Counted from the first letter of the stretch, positions 33,926-43,796 are shown. The stretch: DNA of 43,819 nt from Thiotrichaceae bacterium (GCA_015486375.1 WFRR01000038.1:1-43819), one strand, 5' to 3'. A program made the numbers and translations. Notes: generated from the letters alone by a model not told the origin.

Positions 33926-35233
33926 ATGAAACCTGTAAAGGTCGGTCTTTTAGGACTGGGTACCGTTGGTGGTGGAACAGCTGTTGTACTACAAAGAAAT
34001 GCTGAAGAAATTGCTCGTCGAGTGGGACGTAGTATTATTGTCGATCATATTGCTACTTTAGATTTAGGTCGTGTGGATGAACTTGGTTTAAATCCTAGTA
34101 TACGAGCAACCCAGCAAGCCAGTGATGTGGTGAATGATCCTGAAATTGATATTGTCATTGAGCTGATTGGTGGTTACTCCCCTGCCAAAGAATTAGTTTT
34201 AGAAGCGATTGAAAATGGTAAGCATGTTGTGACGGCAAATAAGGCCTTAATCGCTATGCACGGCACAGAAATTTTTGCCAAAGCCCAAGAAAAAGGTGTG
34301 ATTGTGGCATTTGAAGCAGCCGTTGCAGGTGGAATTCCTATCATTAAGGCGATGCGTGAAGGCTTAGCAGGTAATCAAATTGAATGGTTAGCTGGCATTA
34401 TCAATGGTACAGGCAACTTTATCCTGACAGAAATGCGCGATAAAGGCCGGGCTTTTGATGATGTCTTAGCAGAAGCTCAAGCATTGGGTTATGCCGAAGC
34501 TGATCCCACTTTTGATGTAGAAGGTATTGATGCAGCGCATAAGTTGAGTATTTTATCCTCATTAGCGTATGGTATTCCGCTCCAGTTTGAAAAAACCTAT
34601 ACAGAAGGGATTAGTAAAATTACCGCTGAAGATGTTGAAAATGCGTCTGAATTAGGCTATCGCATTAAACACCTTGGTATTGCACGCCGTACTGATCGTG
34701 GTATTGAACAACGTGTTCACCCAACTATGATCCCTGAAAAGCAATTAATTGCGAATGTTGATGGGGTAATGAATGCAGTCTTAGTGCAAGGCGATGCTGT
34801 TGGTCCCACACTCTATTATGGTGCAGGGGCTGGTGATGAACCAACGGCTTCAGCAGTTGTTGCAGATATTGTTGATGTTGCCCGCGCTTTAACCTCTGAG
34901 CCAGATAACCGTGTCCCACATTTAGCTTTCCAATCTGAAGCCATTGCCGATATTGCTATCTTAGATATTAGTGAAATTGAAACAGCTTTTTACTTGCGGA
35001 TTTGTGTACAAGATCAATCAGGTGTATTAGCGGATATGACCAAAATACTGGCTGATAATGGTATTAATATCGAGGCGATTACTCAGAAAGATGTTAATCA
35101 GAATCAAGTCAATATTATTATTTTGACGCATGTTGTCCGTGAAGGGAATATGAATCAAGCCATTACCAGTTTAGAGCAACTCGAAGCCGTCACAGGGGAA
35201 GTTAGCCGTATTCGGGTTGAATCACTGAGTTAA
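33926..35233 (+). CDS. hom: Homoserine dehydrogenase
   Basis: Reduces aspartate semialdehyde to homoserine in Thr/Met synthesis. The start is ATG 33926 with AAGGAGAG 6 bases upstream; a longer frame from 33875 overlaps batD and is rejected. The 435 residues have the NAD(P) fold (VGLLGLGTVGGG), the substrate region (VTANKALIA, EAAVAGGIPIIKAMREGLAGNQ, GIINGTGNFILTEM, AEADPTFDVEGIDAAHKLSIL in parts) and a C-terminal ACT domain (FYLRICVQDQSGVLADMTKI) for feedback by threonine. thrC follows after 11 bases. Confidence 0.97.
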   Translation: MKPVKVGLLGLGTVGGGTAVVLQRNAEEIARRVGRSIIVDHIATLDLGRVDELGLNPSIRATQQASDVVNDPEIDIVIELIGGYSPAKELVLEAIENGKHVVTANKALIAMHGTEIFAKAQEKGVIVAFEAAVAGGIPIIKAMREGLAGNQIEWLAGIINGTGNFILTEMRDKGRAFDDVLAEAQALGYAEADPTFDVEGIDAAHKLSILSSLAYGIPLQFEKTYTEGISKITAEDVENASELGYRIKHLGIARRTDRGIEQRVHPTMIPEKQLIANVDGVMNAVLVQGDAVGPTLYYGAGAGDEPTASAVVADIVDVARALTSEPDNRVPHLAFQSEAIADIAILDISEIETAFYLRICVQDQSGVLADMTKILADNGINIEAITQKDVNQNQVNIIILTHVVREGNMNQAITSLEQLEAVTGEVSRIRVESLS

Positions 35234-35244
35234 CGGGTATTACT

Positions 35245-36714
35245 ATGAATTTTATCGAAACACGTGGCAATGATGGCAAGATGCCCAAAGAAGTCACTTT
35301 CTCTGAAGCCATATTAAGCCCAATGTCCTCGTTTGGGGGTATTTACTCGCCCATCTCATTACCTGACTTAGGAGAAACTTTTTTAGAAAAGCATATTCAC
35401 TCCAGTTACAAAGTAATGGCTGCTGATGTGCTAAATGAATTTGGAATTGATATTGATGCAGCCGTGATTGATGAGGCTTTAAGTCTTTATGATCACTTTG
35501 ATGATCCTGAGAATCCAGCCCCTCTATGTAAAGTCCGTGATGATCTATATGTTAGTGAGCTTTACCACGGTCCTACGCGTGCTTTTAAAGATATGGCATT
35601 ACAACCGTTTGGAGTGGTGTTATCGTCCTTGGCACAACAGCGTAATGAAAACTATCTTATCTTAGCCGCAACCAGTGGTGATACAGGGCCAGCGGCACTG
35701 GATACATTTAGAAACCGTGCCAATATACAAGTTGCGTGCTTATATCCTGATGGTGGTACATCGGATGTACAGCGTCTACAAATGGTCACAGAAGATGCGG
35801 ATAATCTAAAGGTTATTGGTATTCACGGTAATTTTGATGATGCACAGAGTGCTTTAAAATTGCTATTAAGTTCTGAAAGCTTTAAAGCGCAATTACAGCA
35901 AAATAATATCCATTTATCGGCTGCTAATTCAGTTAATTTTGGGCGGATTATCTTTCAATTAATCTATCATATTCACAGCTATTTAGAATTAGTGCGTCAA
36001 GATGCAATTAATTTAGGTGATAAGGTTTATTTAGATATTCCAAGTGGCAATTTCGGTAATGCGCTGGGTGCATATTATGCTGCTAAAATGTGTATTCCTG
36101 TTGAAAAAATCATGATTGCCTCGAATGCAAATAATGTCTTAACACAATGGATTAATACAGGTTGTTATGATCTGCGTGATTCAGCCGTCATTCCTACAAC
36201 TTCACCTGCAATGGATATTTTAAAATCCTCCAATGTAGAACGAATCTTATTTGATTTATTGGGTGCAGAACGTACCAAAGTACTTATGTTGCAGTTAGAT
36301 TCACAGCAATATTATCAATTAGAGCCACAAGAACTTGAACAACTGCAAAGTATTTTTGTGGCTGATTACTGTGATGATGTGCAAGGACAAGCCTATATTC
36401 AACGCTATTTTGAAGCAGGTTATCTAATGGATCCGCATACCGCCACCTGTCTCAAAACATATGAAACCTGTAAAACTAAGCCGCTAAAAACCATCGTTTA
36501 TTCAACAGCGGAATGGACTAAGTTTTCACCTACCATTGCCGCCGCATTGACAGGCAATAGTAGCAAGGATGATCAAGAGGCTCTAAGCACCATTGCTAAA
36601 AAAGCCAATATTGAAATTCCAATACAAATCAGTGCTTTATTTGACAAATCGATTACTCAAAAGACATTAATTAATCAACAAGATATTGAAAAAGAAATTC
36701 TCGATTTTTTATAA
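35245..36714 (+). CDS. thrC: Threonine synthase
   Basis: PLP enzyme that converts phosphohomoserine to threonine. The 489 residues match the E. coli-like class: N-terminal NFIETRGNDG and SFGGIYSP, the PLP Lys115 in GPTRAFKDMALQ, AATSGDTGPAAL, NSVNFGRIIFQ and IPSGNFGNALGAYYAAKM. The final region has YSTAEWTKFSPTIAAALTG. It forms an operon with hom and ends at a terminator. Confidence 0.97.
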   Translation: MNFIETRGNDGKMPKEVTFSEAILSPMSSFGGIYSPISLPDLGETFLEKHIHSSYKVMAADVLNEFGIDIDAAVIDEALSLYDHFDDPENPAPLCKVRDDLYVSELYHGPTRAFKDMALQPFGVVLSSLAQQRNENYLILAATSGDTGPAALDTFRNRANIQVACLYPDGGTSDVQRLQMVTEDADNLKVIGIHGNFDDAQSALKLLLSSESFKAQLQQNNIHLSAANSVNFGRIIFQLIYHIHSYLELVRQDAINLGDKVYLDIPSGNFGNALGAYYAAKMCIPVEKIMIASNANNVLTQWINTGCYDLRDSAVIPTTSPAMDILKSSNVERILFDLLGAERTKVLMLQLDSQQYYQLEPQELEQLQSIFVADYCDDVQGQAYIQRYFEAGYLMDPHTATCLKTYETCKTKPLKTIVYSTAEWTKFSPTIAAALTGNSSKDDQEALSTIAKKANIEIPIQISALFDKSITQKTLINQQDIEKEILDFL

Positions 36715-36746
36715 AATATCAATACAATCATTCGGTTGAGAATGAC

Positions 36747-36790
36747 AACCTTAGTAGGTAGCTTGATCAGACTTACTAAGGTTTTCTTTT
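36747..36790 (+). terminator. Rho-independent terminator after thrC
   Basis: Perfect 10-base arms AACCTTAGTA (36747-36756) and TACTAAGGTT (36774-36783) are followed by TTTTCTTTT-type sequence. It lies about 33 bases after thrC. The minus-strand MFS gene ends at 36844, so the hairpin may serve both. Confidence 0.85.
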
Positions 36791-36842
36791 ACAATAGGTC
36801 ATGGAAAAACTATTAGGTTATGTACTACTTATTATTGGATGA

Positions 36843-36868
36843 CCTATATCTCTATATCTCTATATCTA
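36843..36868. repeat. 9-base direct repeat at the 3' end of the MFS gene
   Basis: About 2.7 units of TCTCTATAT span the stop codon of the minus-strand gene. Slippage here would only change the last few residues. Confidence 0.6.
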
Positions 36869-38013
36869 AAGAGTAATAAGCTAATCAACCAGCCTAAAAA
36901 CGCCATACTGGCTGCAATAATAAAGGTATCGGTTTTACCAACGCTTTCCCATAAATAGCCGCTGCTATAACCACCAATAACACCTCCGAGACCAAAGCTT
37001 AAACCTGCATATAAGGCTTGCCCTCGTCCTTGTAAACTATCAGGAAAATACTGGTGTACGATTTGAATCGCTGAAGCATGAAAAAGTCCATAGCTAATCG
37101 CATGAAGTAATTGGGAAAAAATCAGGACGGCAGTATTATCAACCCCATAAGCCAGTAATAACCACCGAATCGCAGTAATTAAAACCGAAAATGAAAATAA
37201 GAAATAGGCGTGAAAGCGTTGCATTAAAGGTTGAATTAGTAAAAATAAAGCGACTTCGGCTATAACACCTAATGCCCACATTGCTCCTGTAAAATCAGGA
37301 CTATAATGATGCTCATAGAGATATAAACTAAAGAAGGTGTAATACGCACCATGACTGGCTTGTTGTAGTACACAGGCAAGCAATAGGGCAATAATAATCG
37401 GTTGCTTTAATACGCTTCGCAAAGAGGCTTTAGGCATAGATGCGTGATGTGAGGATGATGTTTTATCTTTGACTAAGTAGGTTGAAGCACTGATGCTAAT
37501 TAATAGCAATAATATAATGATCGTAAACCATTCAAAGCCGAGCCATACCAATAGTAAAGGGGTTCCTATTACTGTGACAATAAAACCAATAGAACCCCAT
37601 AGACGAATTGAGCTATAACGATCTGTATTATCGTGTAAATAATTCAGTGTAATAGCTTCAAATTGCGGTAAGGAAGCATTCCAGAAGAAGCCGAATAAAA
37701 ACATTATCATAGCGATCCAGATAAAACTGGATTCAACAAAGATACCTGCAAAACAAATAATGGTTAATAAACTTACCCAGCGAATCGTTTCTAAACGTCG
37801 TCCATAATGATCAACCAGCCAACCGACGATCAATGGAGAAATAATCTTGCTGCTCATAAAGATTGCCATTAACTCGCCAATTTGCAGTGCAGAAAAACCA
37901 ATTTCACGTTCTAAATACACAGGCCATAAAGGCACGAATGCTCCTAAGGTTGCAAAGTAAAAAAAATAGAAGTTGGATAGGCGAACGATGGGAATGGATT
38001 TAATGGGATTCAC
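36844..38013 (-). CDS. MFS transporter, MFS_1-like/HcaT group
   Basis: The 389 residues form 12 predicted membrane helices. The opening RLSNFYFFYFATLGAFVPLWPVYL is typical of the MFS_1-like group (relatives of HcaT and nucleoside carriers). Between helices 2 and 3 is VGWLVDHYGRR, and WNASLPQFEAITLNYL and SIRLWGSIGFI are conserved in this group. The substrate cannot be read from sequence. The start is GTG without a clear ribosome site. The last codons lie in a 9-base repeat and encode RYRDIEI. A 14-base palindrome sits just upstream. Confidence 0.85.
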   Translation of the reverse strand: MNPIKSIPIVRLSNFYFFYFATLGAFVPLWPVYLEREIGFSALQIGELMAIFMSSKIISPLIVGWLVDHYGRRLETIRWVSLLTIICFAGIFVESSFIWIAMIMFLFGFFWNASLPQFEAITLNYLHDNTDRYSSIRLWGSIGFIVTVIGTPLLLVWLGFEWFTIIILLLLISISASTYLVKDKTSSSHHASMPKASLRSVLKQPIIIALLLACVLQQASHGAYYTFFSLYLYEHHYSPDFTGAMWALGVIAEVALFLLIQPLMQRFHAYFLFSFSVLITAIRWLLLAYGVDNTAVLIFSQLLHAISYGLFHASAIQIVHQYFPDSLQGRGQALYAGLSFGLGGVIGGYSSGYLWESVGKTDTFIIAASMAFLGWLISLLLFRYRDIEI

Positions 38014-38029
38014 ACGATATTTTGTCTGC

Positions 38030-38043
38030 TATTTGTACAAATA
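38030..38043. promoter_or_regulatory. 14-base perfect palindrome upstream of the MFS gene
   Basis: TATTTGTACAAATA is a perfect palindrome centred about 23 bases before the MFS start codon, within the MFS/PFK divergent gap. It has the form of a small operator for a dimeric regulator; no regulator gene is adjacent. Confidence 0.35.
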
Positions 38044-38166
38044 TTGCCATTTTTGCGCCTTCTATCTCTTTTGAGTGGGTAAATTTTGCTGAAATTATCA
38101 CACAAAAATAGGATTTGTGTTTCATAGTCACGTAGTATTAAACAACAATTTTAGAAAGCTATAGTG

Positions 38167-38193
38167 CTTATGATTTCATCTGAAATAGATAAG
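38167..38193 (+). repeat. Inverted repeat in the phosphofructokinase leader
   Basis: CTTAT-g-ATTTCA-TC-TGAAAT-ag-ATAAG is almost fully symmetric, with an inner perfect 6-base stem and outer 5-base arms. It lies 49 bases before the ATG at 38242 and could be an operator or a leader RNA hairpin. Confidence 0.4.
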
Positions 38194-38241
38194 CAAATAA
38201 GTGGAATTTTTGGTTATTACTTAATATTTTAAGGAGTTAAT

Positions 38242-39504
38242 ATGTCTGTAAAAAATGCATTTTATGCACAGTCAGGTGGTGTTACTGCCGTTATCAATAC
38301 TTCAGCCTGTGGTGTGATTGAAACTGCCCGTAAGTACCCTGATAAAATCGGTACGGTTTATGCAGGTCAAAACGGTATTATCGGTGCGCTATTAGAAAAC
38401 TTGATTGATACCAGCAAAGAATCTGATGCAGATATTGCAGGTTTACGTCACACCCCTTCGGGTGCATTCGGTTCTTGTCGTTACAAGATGAAAAGCCTTG
38501 AAGATAATAAAGCGGAATATGAGCGTTTAATTGAAGTGTTCAAAGCACACAATATTGGCTATTTCTTCTACAATGGTGGCGGTGATTCAGCGGATACTTG
38601 TTTAAAAGTTTCTCAGTTATCTGAAAAAATGAATTTCCCAATTCAGGCGATTCACGTCCCTAAAACGGTTGATAACGATTTACCGATTACGGATAACTGT
38701 CCTGGTTTTGGTTCTGTTGCTAAGTATATTGCGGTTTCAACGCGTGAAGCGAGTTTTGATGTTGCATCAATGGCAGCCACTTCGACTAAGATTTTTGTAC
38801 TTGAAGTCATGGGTCGTCATGCAGGCTGGATCGCAGCCGCAGGCGCACTGGCAGCGGATGAAGATAACGATATTCCAGTGGTTATCTTATTCCCTGAAAT
38901 TAAATTTGATCAAGAAAAATTCTTAGCCTTAGTTGACTCAAAAGTTAAATCACATGGCTATTGCACTATCGTCGTATCAGAAGGCACGGCATGGCCTGAT
39001 GGTCGTTTCCTTGCAGAACAGGGTACCCGTGATGACTTCGGTCATGCACAACTCGGTGGTGCAGCCCCTGTGGTTGCTAACCTAATCAAAGATGCGTTAG
39101 GTTATAAATTCCATTGGGCAGTGGCTGATTATCTACAGCGTGCAGCACGTCACTTATCTTCAAAGTCAGATGTTGAGCAAGCTTATGCACTGGGTGAAGC
39201 GGCTGTTGAGATGGCAATGGAAGGTAAAAACTCAGTAATGCCTGCGGTTATCCGTACTTCCAACAACCCTTATCAGTGGGAAATTGGTTCAGGTAATTTA
39301 GTTGATATTGCTAACGTTGAAAAAATGATGCCGATGGAATACATCAGTGAAGATGGTTTCGGTATTACGGATGCTTGTCGTGAGTACTTACTACCGTTGA
39401 TTGAAGGTGAAGATTATCCTCCTTACAAGAACGGTATGCCTGACTATGTCACCATGAAAAAGGTCTTGGCAGAAAAGAAACTTCCAACATTTGAAATGAA
39501 ATAG
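38242..39504 (+). CDS. pfp: Pyrophosphate-dependent 6-phosphofructokinase
   Basis: Reversibly phosphorylates fructose-6-phosphate using PPi, thus serving both glycolysis and gluconeogenesis. The 420 residues match the long PPi-PFK group: AQSGGVTAVINTS, the NGGGDSADT loop (111-119), PKTVDNDLPIT with Lys141, and MGRHAGWIAAAGAL. The Lys in PKTVDND, where ATP enzymes have Gly, is the main mark of PPi use. A strong AAGGAG ribosome site lies 5 to 6 bases before the ATG. It stands alone, with a terminator behind it. Confidence 0.92.
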   Translation: MSVKNAFYAQSGGVTAVINTSACGVIETARKYPDKIGTVYAGQNGIIGALLENLIDTSKESDADIAGLRHTPSGAFGSCRYKMKSLEDNKAEYERLIEVFKAHNIGYFFYNGGGDSADTCLKVSQLSEKMNFPIQAIHVPKTVDNDLPITDNCPGFGSVAKYIAVSTREASFDVASMAATSTKIFVLEVMGRHAGWIAAAGALAADEDNDIPVVILFPEIKFDQEKFLALVDSKVKSHGYCTIVVSEGTAWPDGRFLAEQGTRDDFGHAQLGGAAPVVANLIKDALGYKFHWAVADYLQRAARHLSSKSDVEQAYALGEAAVEMAMEGKNSVMPAVIRTSNNPYQWEIGSGNLVDIANVEKMMPMEYISEDGFGITDACREYLLPLIEGEDYPPYKNGMPDYVTMKKVLAEKKLPTFEMK

Positions 39505-39585
39505 GAAAGTTCATTCTATTCTCAGTGCTGAAAAAGTTGCTGTTAACCTGTAATTAATCTTAATTAAATTAATAGCAATTTCTGC

Positions 39586-39616
39586 AAAAAAGCCCTCTGA
39601 CCAGAGGGCTTTTTTG
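39586..39616 (+). terminator. Rho-independent terminator after the phosphofructokinase
   Basis: AAAAAAGCCCTCTG (39586-39599) pairs with CAGAGGGCTTTTTT (39602-39615) around a 2-base gap that must open to a small loop. A T-run follows. It is GC-rich at the core and about 80 bases after the stop codon. Confidence 0.93.
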
Positions 39617-39779
39617 TGTCTTAACTGTTTGATAATCAGTGATTAAAGGTTATTTTATTTTTTAGTGATAAATTTAACTTATGAGTATCCATAAAAAACT
39701 TTCATCAGGTTGTGTCAAACTTTATCGGATGACTGGCGTTCTATAGCTACATGTTCAGAAAGTATTAAGGTTTTTAGTG
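39617..39779. other. Non-coding stretch after the terminator
   Basis: The gap 39505-39971 contains the terminator at 39586-39616 and a possible small gene at 39780-39923. In the remaining AT-rich sequence I see no RNA gene, repeat array or convincing promoter, and no terminator for iscX in 39924-39971. Confidence 0.5.
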
Positions 39780-39923
39780 ATGTTTAAATGGTTAATAGAA
39801 ATTCCCCAAGTCCGTGAGTTATGGGAACTGCACCAATGGAAAAAACGTGCGACATTCGTGAAGCATCAGATAGAAATAAATAATGAAAAAATTGATAAAC
39901 AACAAGCATCGAACCCAATTTAA
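39780..39923 (+). CDS. Possible 47-residue protein
   Basis: ATG at 39780 is preceded by AAGG with 9 bases spacing and opens a frame to TAA at 39921-39923. The product starts MFKWLIEIPQVRELWELHQW and continues basic and helical (KKRATFVKHQIEINNEKIDK), ending QASNPI. It is rich in Trp, Lys and Glu and could form an amphipathic helix or coiled coil. I do not recognise it. It converges with iscX, 48 bases away. Confidence 0.45.
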   Translation: MFKWLIEIPQVRELWELHQWKKRATFVKHQIEINNEKIDKQQASNPI

Positions 39924-39971
39924 TCAGTCATACATAAAGCATAATATTTTGCTGAATTCGATAAAAGATAT

Positions 39972-40178
39972 TTAGTCTTCTCGTTCTTCAATCCAATTCA
40001 TTTGGATCGCTTCTAGAATTTTTTCATTGGAACGTTCAGGGTTATCATTGAAATTTTCAAGCGCACAGACCCAACGGTGTAAGTCAGTAAAACGAATTGT
40101 TCTAGGATCAACGTCGGCATGACTTTCATCGAGTTCAATGGCAATATCGAGTACATCTGTCCATTTTAATTCAAACAT
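39972..40178 (-). CDS. iscX: Iron-sulfur assembly protein IscX
   Basis: Small acidic protein (68 residues) that binds IscS and iron and tunes cluster assembly. Family blocks are LKWTDVLDIAIEL, HADVDPRTIRFTDLHRWV and the C-terminal EAIQMNWIEERED. The ATG overlaps the fdx stop by one base (TAATG). It is the last gene of the isc operon. Confidence 0.95.
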   Translation of the reverse strand: MFELKWTDVLDIAIELDESHADVDPRTIRFTDLHRWVCALENFNDNPERSNEKILEAIQMNWIEERED

Positions 40179-40519
40179 TAGTGTTGCGCCTCCGAAACCA
40201 TATTGATGGTGTATTTAGGAATTTCAATGACTAAATCTTCATCCGCAACTAGAGCTTGACAGCTTAAGCGAGAATCGGGATCTACTCCCCATGCTTTATC
40301 TAAATAGTCTTCTTCTAAGTCGGTCGCTTCTTCTAAAGACTCAAAGCCTTCACGCACATAAACGTGACAAGTCGTACAGGCACACGATTTCTCACAAGCA
40401 TGTTCAATATGAATATGCATTTTTAATGCAGCATCACACAATGATGTGCCTTTTTCTGCCTCAAACACTGCACCGTCGGGACACATTTCTTCATGGGGTA
40501 AAATAATAATCTGTGGCAT
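40178..40519 (-). CDS. fdx: ISC-type 2Fe-2S ferredoxin
   Basis: Supplies electrons for cluster assembly on IscU. The 113 residues have cluster ligands Cys42, Cys48, Cys51 and Cys87, the same numbering as E. coli Fdx, plus the conserved extra Cys46 (in ACEKSCACTTCHVYV and SRLSCQAL). It lies 9 bases after hscA and overlaps iscX. Confidence 0.97.
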   Translation of the reverse strand: MPQIIILPHEEMCPDGAVFEAEKGTSLCDAALKMHIHIEHACEKSCACTTCHVYVREGFESLEEATDLEEDYLDKAWGVDPDSRLSCQALVADEDLVIEIPKYTINMVSEAQH

Positions 40520-40528
40520 TTTATTGTC

Positions 40529-42382
40529 TCATTTAAATTCGCTAATACGATGTCCTGCCATTGCAGACTGGACGTTGCTATTCATACGTCGAGCAACATA
40601 AAATTCTGCTGCTTTTTCCATACTTTTCATGGCTAGTTCAATACGATCTGCATCATCAAGCTTGCAGCTATCGGCAAGTTTTTCTCTGGCTTGTAAAATA
40701 GTCTCTATTTCAGTGGCATCAAGAAGTTGTTCAGCATCGGTTTTCAAAGCAGAATCTAGCGCGGCTAGAGTTCGCTCAGCCTCCATACGCATTTCACGTA
40801 ATTGGCGGGCTTGTTTATCTGCTTGAGCATTAGTCATTGAATCCCGTAACATGGTTTCAATTTCTGTATCACTTAAACCATAGGAAGGTTTAACTTCAAT
40901 ACTGGATTTAACGCCTGTTGCCATCTCTTGTGCAGAAACATTTAATAAACCATCAGCATCCACTTGGAACATAATTTGAATACGTGCCGCGCCTGCAACC
41001 ATAGGAGGAATGCCGCGTAGGGTAAATTTAGCTAAAGAGCGGCAATCTTCTACCGTGTCACGCTCACCTTGCAGTACATGCACGGTCATGGCAGTTTGAC
41101 CATCTTTAAAGGTGGTAAAGTCCTGAGCGCGGCTAATCGGGATAGTTGTATTTCGACTAATAATCGTTTCGACTAAACCCCCCATTGTTTCTAAACCTAA
41201 AGATAATGGGGTTACGTCTAAGAGCAACATTTCATTATCTGGCTTATTGCCTGCTAATATATCGGCTTGTATCGCCGCGCCGACTGCCACTACACGGTCA
41301 GGATCAATATCAACTAAGGGTGGTTTAGCAAAGAATGCACCGACTCGTTCTCGTACATAAGGAACACGAGTTGACCCACCCACCATAACTACATTGGCGA
41401 TTTCATCTTTATCTAAGTTAGCATCACGTAAAGCGCGTCTACAAGCTAATAAAGTGCGTTTGACCCAAGGTTCGATCAGAAGATTAAATTTTTCACGGGT
41501 AATGGTTTCTTTCCAGTGACCACAGGAAGTTTCCACACCGTCATGTACTGTTAAAGCTTCTTTAACCCGTCGAGCTTCCATTAGAGCAAGGCTAACAATT
41601 GCTTGTGTGCTGGTTTGTCCTGATTCTTTAATCATATATTCAGCTAGAACATGATCAAAATCATCCCCGCCGAGGGCTGAATCACCGCCTGTTGCCATGA
41701 CTTCAAACACCCCTTGATTGAGGCGTAAGATGGAAATATCAAATGTTCCACCGCCTAAATCATAAACGGCAATAATGCCTTGAGCATCTTTATCAAGACC
41801 GTAAGCAATTGCAGCAGCAGTAGGTTCATTCAGTAAGCGTAATACCTCTAAATTTGCCAACGTAGCCGCATCACGGGTTGCTTGTCGCTGAGCATCATCA
41901 AAATAAGCAGGGACAGTAATCACAACCCCATTTAACTCGCCGCCGAGACTTTGCTCCGCGCGGGTCTTTAAAGATTTTAAGATTTCAGCTGATACTTCAA
42001 TCGCAGAAACATCACCACCCTCGGTACGAATGCGCGGTACGCTGGCATTACTATCAACAAAGTTAAAGGGTAAATGTCCTGCTAAGGTTTTTGCATCCGA
42101 GGCAGCTCGCCCGATGAGGCGTTTAGCTGAAGCAATGGTATTTAACGCATCTTCTGCCATACGAACTTGAGCAGGATAGCCAACCAATGGACTGTATTGC
42201 TGACTGTAATGCACCACAGAGGGTAATAAATGCCGACCTTCATGGTCTGCCAGTGTTTCTGCTTTCCCACTACGAACAGTCGCAACTAATGAATTAGTCG
42301 TACCAAGATCAATACCGACCGCTAAACGATGCTGATGTGCAACCGTTGACATTCCAGGTTCTGAGATTTGCAGCAGTGCCAT
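40529..42382 (-). CDS. hscA: Fe-S assembly chaperone HscA
   Basis: Hsp70-class ATPase that helps release clusters from IscU. The 617 residues carry the Hsp70 signatures [29 protein letters not shown] and [17 protein letters not shown], the HscA-specific N-terminus [10 protein letters not shown], and a substrate domain with [18 protein letters not shown] 77-base gap separates it from hscB. Confidence 0.97.
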   Translation of the reverse strand: MALLQISEPGMSTVAHQHRLAVGIDLGTTNSLVATVRSGKAETLADHEGRHLLPSVVHYSQQYSPLVGYPAQVRMAEDALNTIASAKRLIGRAASDAKTLAGHLPFNFVDSNASVPRIRTEGGDVSAIEVSAEILKSLKTRAEQSLGGELNGVVITVPAYFDDAQRQATRDAATLANLEVLRLLNEPTAAAIAYGLDKDAQGIIAVYDLGGGTFDISILRLNQGVFEVMATGGDSALGGDDFDHVLAEYMIKESGQTSTQAIVSLALMEARRVKEALTVHDGVETSCGHWKETITREKFNLLIEPWVKRTLLACRRALRDANLDKDEIANVVMVGGSTRVPYVRERVGAFFAKPPLVDIDPDRVVAVGAAIQADILAGNKPDNEMLLLDVTPLSLGLETMGGLVETIISRNTTIPISRAQDFTTFKDGQTAMTVHVLQGERDTVEDCRSLAKFTLRGIPPMVAGAARIQIMFQVDADGLLNVSAQEMATGVKSSIEVKPSYGLSDTEIETMLRDSMTNAQADKQARQLREMRMEAERTLAALDSALKTDAEQLLDATEIETILQAREKLADSCKLDDADRIELAMKSMEKAAEFYVARRMNSNVQSAMAGHRISEFK

Positions 42383-42459
42383 AAACTTACCTTAAAAATT
42401 TTTCATGCGATTGAAATAACCGCCAGATAGAGAAACACAAAATAGGGGGGAAGTCATAA

Positions 42460-43002
42460 TTAGAAGAACTCATCTTCTAATTTTTCTTCTAGTCGTTGAA
42501 TTTCAGAAAAAACTCGTTCCATAAAACGCATTTTTAATACTAATTGTTTCGCTTCAAGTAATTGCTGCTCTAAATAATGCTGTTGAAAAGCATCTTCAAG
42601 GGCTAGCCTTTGCTGTTTTACATCCGCTTTAATCTCATCCAATGCATCTAAAGGATCATCTGCATCCGTGACATCTTCAATAGACTCGCGTAACTCCATT
42701 TGCTGCATTAGAAATAGGGGGTCTTGCGAAGTTTCTATTTCATCATTAAATGAAACATCGGCTAATTCCAGTAAATAACGCGCGCGTAAACGGGGACGAC
42801 TGAGCGTCGTCTGAGCCGTATTGATAAACGAAGTATTTTGCATGGAAATACGCCGTTCTTCATCGCTACCACTGGCAAAACGATCAGGATGCCACTGATG
42901 TTGCAATTGTAAAAAGGCAGCAGATAAAGCCGCCTTATCTATATCAAATTGAACAGTCAGTGCAAATAGATCGAAATAATTTTGTTTTAGATCAAGACTC
43001 AT
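42460..43002 (-). CDS. hscB: Fe-S assembly co-chaperone HscB
   Basis: J-domain protein that brings IscU to HscA. The 180 residues have an N-terminal J domain with the HPD triad in [11 protein letters not shown] (about residues 33-43), then the three-helix IscU-binding region ([38 protein letters not shown]). It overlaps iscA by four bases. Confidence 0.96.
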   Translation of the reverse strand: MSLDLKQNYFDLFALTVQFDIDKAALSAAFLQLQHQWHPDRFASGSDEERRISMQNTSFINTAQTTLSRPRLRARYLLELADVSFNDEIETSQDPLFLMQQMELRESIEDVTDADDPLDALDEIKADVKQQRLALEDAFQQHYLEQQLLEAKQLVLKMRFMERVFSEIQRLEEKLEDEFF

Positions 43003-43322
43003 ACCGTGAAACTTTCACCACAGCCACAACTGCCTTTTTCATTAGGATTAACGAATTTAAAGCCTTCGTTTAAACCCTCTTTGCTGAAATCCATTTCAGT
43101 ACCATCAAGATAGACCAAACTTTTAGGGTCAATGATAATTTTAACCCCTTTTTCTTCAAAGACTTTATCCATCTCATCTAAATCATCAACAAACTCCATA
43201 ACATAGGCCATACCTGAACAACCTGAAGTTTTGACACCTAAACGTAAGCCAATCCCTTTGCCTCGATTTTGAAGAAAAGTACCGACTCGTTCTGCTGCTG
43301 CATCTGTTAAGGTAATTGCCAT
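42999..43322 (-). CDS. iscA: A-type Fe-S carrier IscA
   Basis: Binds iron or clusters and passes them to target proteins. The 107 residues have the three conserved cysteines in [12 protein letters not shown] and [11 protein letters not shown]. The [16 protein letters not shown] region is typical of IscA. It lies 44 bases after iscU and overlaps hscB. Confidence 0.97.
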   Translation of the reverse strand: MAITLTDAAAERVGTFLQNRGKGIGLRLGVKTSGCSGMAYVMEFVDDLDEMDKVFEEKGVKIIIDPKSLVYLDGTEMDFSKEGLNEGFKFVNPNEKGSCGCGESFTV

Positions 43323-43366
43323 ATTATTTGCCTCGTATTGACTTTATCTATCCTTTGATTTTCAGA

Positions 43367-43744
43367 CTAGTTCTTACTCTGATAGTCCTTAATTGCTGCT
43401 TTAATCGCATCTTCTGCTAAAACTGAGCAATGAATTTTTACAGGGGGTAATTCTAGCTCGTCTGCAATCTCAGAGTTTTTAATCTGACTGGCTTCATCCA
43501 AACTTTTACCTTGTACCCATTCTGTTAATAAGCTTGAGGATGCGATTGCAGAACCACAACCATAAGTTTTAAACTTGGCATCTTCAATAATGCCTTGCTC
43601 ATTAACTTGAATCTGTAATTTCATCACATCACCACAAGCGGGTGCGCCAACCATACCAGTACCCACATTAGCCGCTTTTGTATCTAATTTTCCAACGTTG
43701 CGTGGGTTTTCATAGTGGTCAATAACCTTTTCACCATATGCCAT
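43367..43744 (-). CDS. iscU: Fe-S cluster scaffold IscU
   Basis: Scaffold on which IscS-derived sulfur and iron are assembled. The 125 residues keep the three ligand cysteines in APACGDVM, YGCGSAIA and KIHCSVLAEDAI, the Asp after the first Cys, and the HscA-recognition motif LPPVK. AAAGGAA lies before the ATG. Confidence 0.98.
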   Translation of the reverse strand: MAYGEKVIDHYENPRNVGKLDTKAANVGTGMVGAPACGDVMKLQIQVNEQGIIEDAKFKTYGCGSAIASSSLLTEWVQGKSLDEASQIKNSEIADELELPPVKIHCSVLAEDAIKAAIKDYQSKN

Positions 43745-43796
43745 ACTAAAATTCCTTTAAATTAATTCAATTGATGTTTGCTAAATACGAGCTAAT

